From: Bemisia tabaci
Taxonomy: Eukaryota > Arthropoda > Insecta > Hemiptera > Aleyrodidae
Length of the DNA stretch: 64,000 nt
Assembly: GCF_918797505.1 (NCBI RefSeq)
Contig: NC_092796.1
Coordinates: forward strand, 54,528,851-54,592,850
Direction of reading: 5' to 3'
Part shown: in pieces, positions 58,985 to 64,000 of the stretch
Position numbering within the stretch: position 1 is the stretch's first letter
How the letters are laid out: every line of letters begins with the position of its first letter
Program-made: the position numbers and the translations under genes
The notes under the pieces: generated by a model
Database searches by the model: none
What the model was told of the DNA's origin: nothing
The model's input: the letters and a program-made list of their open reading frames with translations, nothing else

Positions 58985-59390
58985 AAATTGATAGACGAGG
59001 AAGACAAAAGAGATATGGAGGGATCCTATCGGTGGAAATGGCTGGTTGTTATAGACAAAGCAGGGGGAAAATGGTGGACTAAGTGCACATTTTGCACTAA
59101 GGAACCACTATTTCTGGCTCATTTTAGAAACAACATGTATGCCATTGATTTCCCTATGCAGATACGTGATTTTATGGAAGAGCTAGAGATAGTGGTTCCT
59201 TATTGCAAAATGTAATCCAAGTAAAGGGTCCCTCGTGGGGTGCCTTTAGTTGGTCAATTGCTATACCTCCTTCGTCCATAGCAATCTCTCGTTTCTACCG
59301 ATAGGACCGCTCCCTTCCGGTATCCATTCCCTATTTCCACTTTGTATCTTTGTCTATCACTTCCTCTGTCAATTTCAAGAATCCAGTCGA
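58985..59390. repeat. Inverted-repeat element containing a second MITE
   Basis: 58985-59060 (GATCCTATCGGTGGAAATGG) is similar to the reverse complement of 59290-59385 (TCCTATCGGTAGAAACGAGA). Between them lies the GGAACCACTA MITE at 59080-59217. Confidence 0.5.
59080..59217. repeat. GGAACCACTA MITE, intact copy
   Basis: The left arm TGCACATTTTGCACTAAGGA and the right arm TCCTTATTGCAAAATGTAAT are inverted; 138 bp. It serves as a reference for the split copy at 48774-49160. Confidence 0.7.
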
Positions 59391-60880
59391 CTGATTCGAC
59401 AAAATCGCCTGGTCAAATCGTCGGGGTCATTTTTCCAGCCTATTATGCACTTCAAGCGCGCTTTCTCACCAGCGAATATACATGCACAGTATTGTCTAGC
59501 TCATTTCGTTGGGCGAATTTTACAGAATATTTGGGAAATTGCCCATTTTTAAATCAACGGATCTAATGCTCCACGAGTAGGCTGATTTAGAGAATAATGT
59601 TACAGCGAAATAGTCCTCCTCAAACCTAGTGAATCAATTATCAAAACCTTCGATTTTAACTTAGAACTATTGTGTTTCCGCTGCAGAACATGTTTTCGGA
59701 TTCAATATTACTATGTCAACCTTTCAACAACAGTCTCTGAGTGGTGTCGTGAACGGGCAATTTCCTCACTTTGCTTATAGTAAAATCAAATATTCGCGAA
59801 CTTTGGTGACCTTGCCTTGTACTCCGATACAAATGAATATGCACTTTTTGCGCCGGTTCTTGCTTCTAATTCACCATTGCGACTGAATGTTGCGCAAAAG
59901 CTTATTTTTGTTATGTTGGAGCCGTCCCCCCCCCCTTTTCCCCAAAAATACCAACCTTCCCTTTTATCCAAGAGGGAAACTTTGACTATTTATGGAAGAT
60001 ATAGCTTTGCTATTTCTGAGGAGGAGTGATGACTTATTTGGAGTACAACATGTTTGTAATCAATAATGTTGCAATGAATCAGTAAAGAAAATTACGTTTC
60101 TAAAATCTCTGATTGATTTCAAAGCGTGTGATGTTGGTGAAAAATAAGACCAATGATTACTAGTTTCCGAATGCCACTGATGATGCTTCTATCATGTATT
60201 GAATGGTTTCAAACCGTCGATGACGGGGGTCGAAGATGGGGTCTTAAGCTATCAGATTCTATTTTGGGTTAGTGTTTCACGGTGTTTCAGGATCATAGGA
60301 GGCGGTAACCGAGTAGGGAATGAAAGAAATCTTATTTTGGTGCACATTTTATAATTAAAAATCTCTTGGTATTTCTATATAATAAAAAAGAAAACAAGAG
60401 CAAGGAATTCATATTTTCGGTGTTTTTCTGGAAAAGACAGACAAATTAAATTGAAAATTGAAAAAAATTGGAAACACTGAAAATTCGAAATATTGAGTTA
60501 AAATTAAAATAATTTTCGTTAATCCGGCGCGTCCAGTGCCAGGCCTGCGCCCGTGTCACACTGTGAACACACATTTTCGGTATAGTTATTTTAGTTCGGG
60601 GTTACGACTAGATTTGGGCCGCGTTTAACAGAAATGCAATAAGGTGTATTTTGGAGGAGATCATGTGTTGGGAGTAAATTTAAACTATCGTAAATTTTCT
60701 CCTGTCAAAGATAATTCAAAGCCGATTAATATCTCATTACCTCATAGAAAATTTTAGAGCTGGGGGGCTAGGGATCGGCAGCTTGACCGGAAACTTCGTC
60801 AACATGCCCCAAAAACTTCCGCAGCCTGACTCGAAAAACTTGGCCCCTGAATATGACTTCGCGAGTGACATACAAATTGT
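59391..60880. other. Intergenic, 3' of the methyltransferase gene
   Basis: A solitary element end at about 60613 (GGGCCGCGTTTAACAGAAAT) resembles the GGACCRCGTTTAGCAG family. Otherwise nothing seen. Confidence 0.45.
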
Positions 60881-61141
60881 TCACAATTCTGTGTGTCCGG
60901 GTGAAATTTCTGATATTTTTTCCTCCGTGTTTGAAGTTTTCCGGACTTTACCTACAAACGAAATACTATCATCATACTCAACAGGTAACGGTGAAAATTC
61001 AAAATATTCGGCGGAATCGTGGAAGAACTTCGTCCAAGCTCCTTCCAAAGTCGATCCCTCTATCCAGACTCCTTGGCTCACTATTATCGTCGTGTCATCA
61101 TGAGAAAGACGAACCATGGTCGAGATCAGATCGTCAACAGT
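60881..61141 (-). CDS. METTL21/VCPKMT-like terminal exon
   Basis: The acceptor TTTTCTTCCGATATGTTCCAG precedes 61141, and the exon enters in phase 0. It has 86 codons and a TGA. Similarity to the family is weaker here but placed correctly (a leucine-rich helix, strand TTIIVSQ, then KFFHDSAEYFEF and an IxFVGKV strand). The last ~20 residues are charged and probably disordered. Confidence 0.65.
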   Translation of the reverse strand, partial: TVDDLISTMVRLSHDDTTIIVSQGVWIEGSTLEGAWTKFFHDSAEYFEFSPLPVEYDDSISFVGKVRKTSNTEEKISEISPGHTEL

Positions 61142-63244
61142 CTGGAACATATCGGAAGAAAATTGTGATCTTCATCATCGGTAAAAGTCTAAAGTAGTTT
61201 TAAAGGGCGTTTTTTTATTTTCTTCTTAACGGTCTGGCGGTCTTACGGCTGTCGTTCCTATCACATGAGTGATACAAACGTTATCAAGAAATAACTGCGG
61301 CCCAGAGATGTTCCGAGGCAGCGTTTTAAACAAAACGGAGGAGTGATATTCACATTCGAGGATGGCTGAACTGCTTTTGTTACACAGGTAGGTATACTTA
61401 TTTCAAATTAGCGTGGCACGGTTTTATATGTGGGTATTAAAAAAAAAATAAAAAACGAAACGAAACGCGCTCATCTCTAGGATTTACAAAAAGAAAATAC
61501 AGTCCGTGACGAAGATCAATCAACCTAAAAGATTGCAGCATTAGACCATTAGTACCTAAATGTTTTACAAGTTTTGAAAGATTCAGAACGAGCCCGCCAG
61601 TCATTGTCCGGCAAGGAACTCAGCCACTCGGCACATTGTATCGAGTAGAAGGTCAAAACGATTCGCAAAGGCGGTTTACTACCGCCTTTAGTTTTACTAC
61701 TAAAAATGGAATGAGAAGAAGAATGAAGAGAAGGAATTCGGGAATGAGTTGATCAAAGTTTACAAAAATCGTTTAAATTGTGTAATCTCCATTCTCGTTT
61801 GTGACACCCGTGAGCCGAGTTGCCTTTCCCCATAGAGAAAAAAAGGAGGTGTTTGCATCTAGAGGTTTGTTTACCCTGTGACGTAGGTCGGTACAACCTG
61901 GCCAACGAAATCCGGAATTCAAAGTATGGAAAGCGGATCATAATGTTCGATTTTCTTGCTTAAATCAACTCATGATTTAATTCCAACTACTTTATGTGGT
62001 ATGCATTTTTTCCATAAACTGCACCATTTCTAAGAAAATCGATGATGAAAGTCGCCGTACCGACCTACGTCATCAGAAAAATTCCAAGATGCCCGAAATG
62101 CGAACACCTCCTTTTTTTCCTCTATGGCCTTTCCTCGCCGGTGGCGAGGCGTGAATGATCGACTATCGACATTGCCCCATTAGAAGGTATGATAAATAAT
62201 CGATTATTAAGGTGTCCGCTGCGAACACCCTGTTTATCGATCCTTTTTCATAGGTTAAATGGCAGATCTATCGATATATCGCAAAGCACGTCACACGCCA
62301 CTATTCCTCGCCTTATAAAGGGACTCCAGGTACACAAAGCAGGTGTCATCATTTGTTATGAAGTAATAAGGCATTACCGGGCCTTTTACCGGGTTCTTAA
62401 ACTTTGAACCCCCACCCCCCTTACCATACTTTTTTTTCGGGGGTTGAAATGTTGGAAACCGAAGTCCCTCAAAATAATATTGAATGAACGAAAAATCAAA
62501 AAAAGTCGGACATGGGAAAATATGGTCGATATTTCATCACTTGTTATTAGAAAGACTTATTTATGTCGCATGCAATTAGCAATCGCCGGCAATTAACAAG
62601 CCAGTGGTGAATAAATATATAGAAAATTATAAAATTCAAAAATAAAAGAACAAGATTATAGTGCTGATTATGTTGCCTATAATGTGAATAAGTACTTTTC
62701 CACCCTTAAAACATGGCAGAATTATGCACACTCAGAAGAGAGTGCAGTAAACTCCGTGACATTAGTTGGGTTGAGATCGGACAGGCAACTAAACTAACAC
62801 CGTGACAAAGCGTAGAGTATCACAAAAAATGAAGGCGCTTCAAGCCGAGCTCATACTTTGGAAGACCATAACCTTAAAGATTGCATTATGCCGATGCGCA
62901 TTATTGCGATTTATTGAAACAACGTGTGAACCGCTTGCAAATTGCCGGCGATTGCTAATTGCCTGCGACATTTACAAGGCAACTCCTGGATCTTGCGACA
63001 GCCCCATTAAAGAGATGACATACGGGGATAATCCTATTATTTACTTACGCTTATATCATAGATTGCTTCTGACACTATAATCAGATCCTGCCTGGGCATG
63101 GACCTAATTTTTTCGTCATCGCCCCAAATTAATACCTCAGCTCGAATTTCTCCCGAGGTGTTTTGAATACTCTTCAGATTTAGATCGATGCCGTGCTGTA
63201 GCCAGGGTAAAAGTTCCGGTTTGTCTGTGACCGTGACGTTTCCT
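60881..63244 (-). CDS. METTL21/VCPKMT-like lysine methyltransferase, 3' part (two exons)
   Basis: Two minus-strand exons, 63244-63049 and 61141-60881, join in phase 0 and end at TGA. The first encodes GNVTVTDKPELLPWLQHGID, which fits the SAM-binding strand and acidic TD of family-16 lysine methyltransferases. It continues through the VLIWGDD segment to SEAIY, matching the (E/D)xx(Y/F) signature of the METTL21 group. The second encodes TVDDLISTMVRLSHDDTTII and FFHDSAEYFEF, matching the C-terminal strands and helix. Family members methylate lysines of chaperones such as VCP/p97 or HSP70; which substrate is unknown here. The N-terminal exon with the glycine-rich SAM loop is not visible before 64000 and should lie to the right. 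The 1.9-kb intron holds two MITEs. No AATAAA was seen soon after the stop. Confidence 0.72.
61831..62126. repeat. Palindromic MITE in methyltransferase intron
   Basis: CATAGAGAAAAAAAGGAGGT at the left and its complement at the right; the inner arms share GACGTAGGTCGGTAC. 296 bp; TA near both ends. Confidence 0.78.
62140..62302. repeat. GTGGCGTGGCGTGA MITE, copy 4
   Basis: GGTGGCGAGGCGTGAATGAT at the left and CACGTCACACGCCACT at the right, 14 bp after the preceding MITE; also within the methyltransferase intron. Confidence 0.8.
62303..63048. other. Intron sequence of the methyltransferase gene
   Basis: Part of the 1.9-kb intron; a short inverted pair (GCAATTAGCAATCGCCGGCA near 62573 and TTGCCGGCGATTGCTAATTG near 62942) suggests one more palindromic element with about 370 bp between its ends. 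Confidence 0.45.
63049..63244 (-). CDS. METTL21/VCPKMT-like exon with TD and (E/D)xxY motifs
   Basis: The acceptor TTTTTCGTTTCAG precedes 63244 and the donor GTAAGT follows 63049. The exon is 196 nt: one base completing a codon, then 65 codons from GNVTVTD to EAIYDIS, ending in phase 0. Confidence 0.78.
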
Positions 63245-63429
63245 CTGAAACGAAAAATTTGAAGTAACGATAAGGAATACGAATTATCAAATTTGTACTG
63301 CTCTCGAACAAACAATGAAATAAGTACTTGTTTCGTGTTAAGTACGAGGGTCGTGTATGAAGTAAGTTTCGCTCTATTTTTACTTTCTCGCTCCCATAGG
63401 GTAGAGAGGAAGTATTGTCATCCTCCAAG

Positions 63430-63452
63430 AAAAAAAAAAAAAAAAAAAAAAA
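63430..63452. repeat. Poly-A tract
   Basis: About 23 A residues upstream of the methyltransferase exon. The sequence after it (63460-63760) looks repetitive in style, but no second copy is in this window. Confidence 0.9.
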
Positions 63453-64000
63453 GTTGAAATTTCATCATTTCTAGACGTTTTAAGGTCCCAGGAGTAAAAA
63501 TAACCATACTTGAAAAAATGTGTGTCCGTCCGTGTGGCGTCCCCCAAATCTGTCCACAGCGATATCTCAGAATCTATCTGTTCGATTTCATTCAAAATTG
63601 GCACAGGACACCATATCTATGGTTTCCTTATGCACGTCCAACGATTTTGAGGTACGCTAAAATTTGGGGGGGCTACGCTCAATTGTCCATTTTTAGCAAA
63701 ATCACACGGAAAGCTCATTTTGAGGGACTGTAAATTTTAAAAAATGCCTTTAATTCTTTAAAATTGGGCATCAAGCACATCACCTGGGTCATTAATTTAA
63801 GATCCTGAAAGATCTTTGGACTAAACTCAAAATTCAAGGGATTACGAGGCCCAAAAGTAGGGCACTTTTTTTCTCTGACTAAAAACGCCATGGGAAGAAA
63901 CCCTATACCGTTGTAAAGAAAAACGATCAAAGCAAATTAAATGCGACGATATCAAAGAGGCGGTATTCACCGATCGTCCATATACACTAACATAAGGCAG

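Noticed and set aside
1..64000. tRNA, rRNA, CRISPR, bacterial operons or viral genes
   Set aside because: No cloverleaf-like T-loop context, rRNA signature, spaced direct repeats or recognisable viral protein was seen by eye; a covariance search was not possible.

Overview
The window looks like nuclear DNA from an insect. It is AT-rich, almost free of long open reading frames, and packed with short inverted-repeat transposons. The few real genes are split into small exons with GT-AG introns. The dispersed repeat families, and the style of the one complete gene (a secreted C-type lectin with a cysteine pair before the main domain), made me think of a sap-sucking hemipteran, possibly a whitefly such as Bemisia tabaci. 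That guess rests on memory of repeat sequences and was not checked (about 0.6 for Hemiptera, less for the species).

Only two genes are well supported, both on the minus strand. (1) A C-type lectin gene (coding 46804 to 41412) was assembled by hand from five coding exons. All four coding junctions keep the reading frame, giving a 301-residue secreted protein: signal peptide, proline-rich linker, a helical neck exon, then one C-type lectin domain with all six long-form cysteines. A non-coding exon (47464-47339) probably precedes it. (2) Two phase-matched exons (63244-63049 and 61141-60881) form the C-terminal part of a METTL21/VCPKMT-type lysine methyltransferase gene whose 5' part lies beyond the right end. 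A weak plus-strand candidate (TATA box near 53922, exon 54467-54621) and two CpG-rich blocks with promoter-like signs (16555-17000; 29590-30030) may be edges of other genes.

The rest is repeats. 1-9 kb: a terminal MITE fragment, a diverged tandem family, and a 2.77-kb foldback element (2501-5266) whose 1-kb arms are built of 162-175-bp subrepeats. 9-38 kb: many copies of a 226-bp palindromic MITE (CACTGG ends, 2-bp target duplications, CACTA-like), a 461-bp palindrome, two hAT derivatives with ~80-bp internal subrepeats, a ~100-bp-arm hairpin at 18.0 kb, a (ACT)n tract inside a MITE, and a 1.65-kb palindrome (35.8-37.4 kb). 38-48 kb: the lectin gene with MITEs, a hAT derivative and a retroposon in its introns. 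48-59 kb: nested MITEs, two ~500-bp palindromes, a PIF/Harbinger-like MITE, a hAT element with a perfect 8-bp duplication sitting inside another palindrome, and a 514-bp tandem array. 59-64 kb: the methyltransferase exons with MITEs in the intron.

No rRNA, tRNA, CRISPR array or full-length transposase gene was seen. The most unusual signal is a ~75-bp core shared by several otherwise different repeats (1.8, 2.0, 31, 56, and 57-59 kb).
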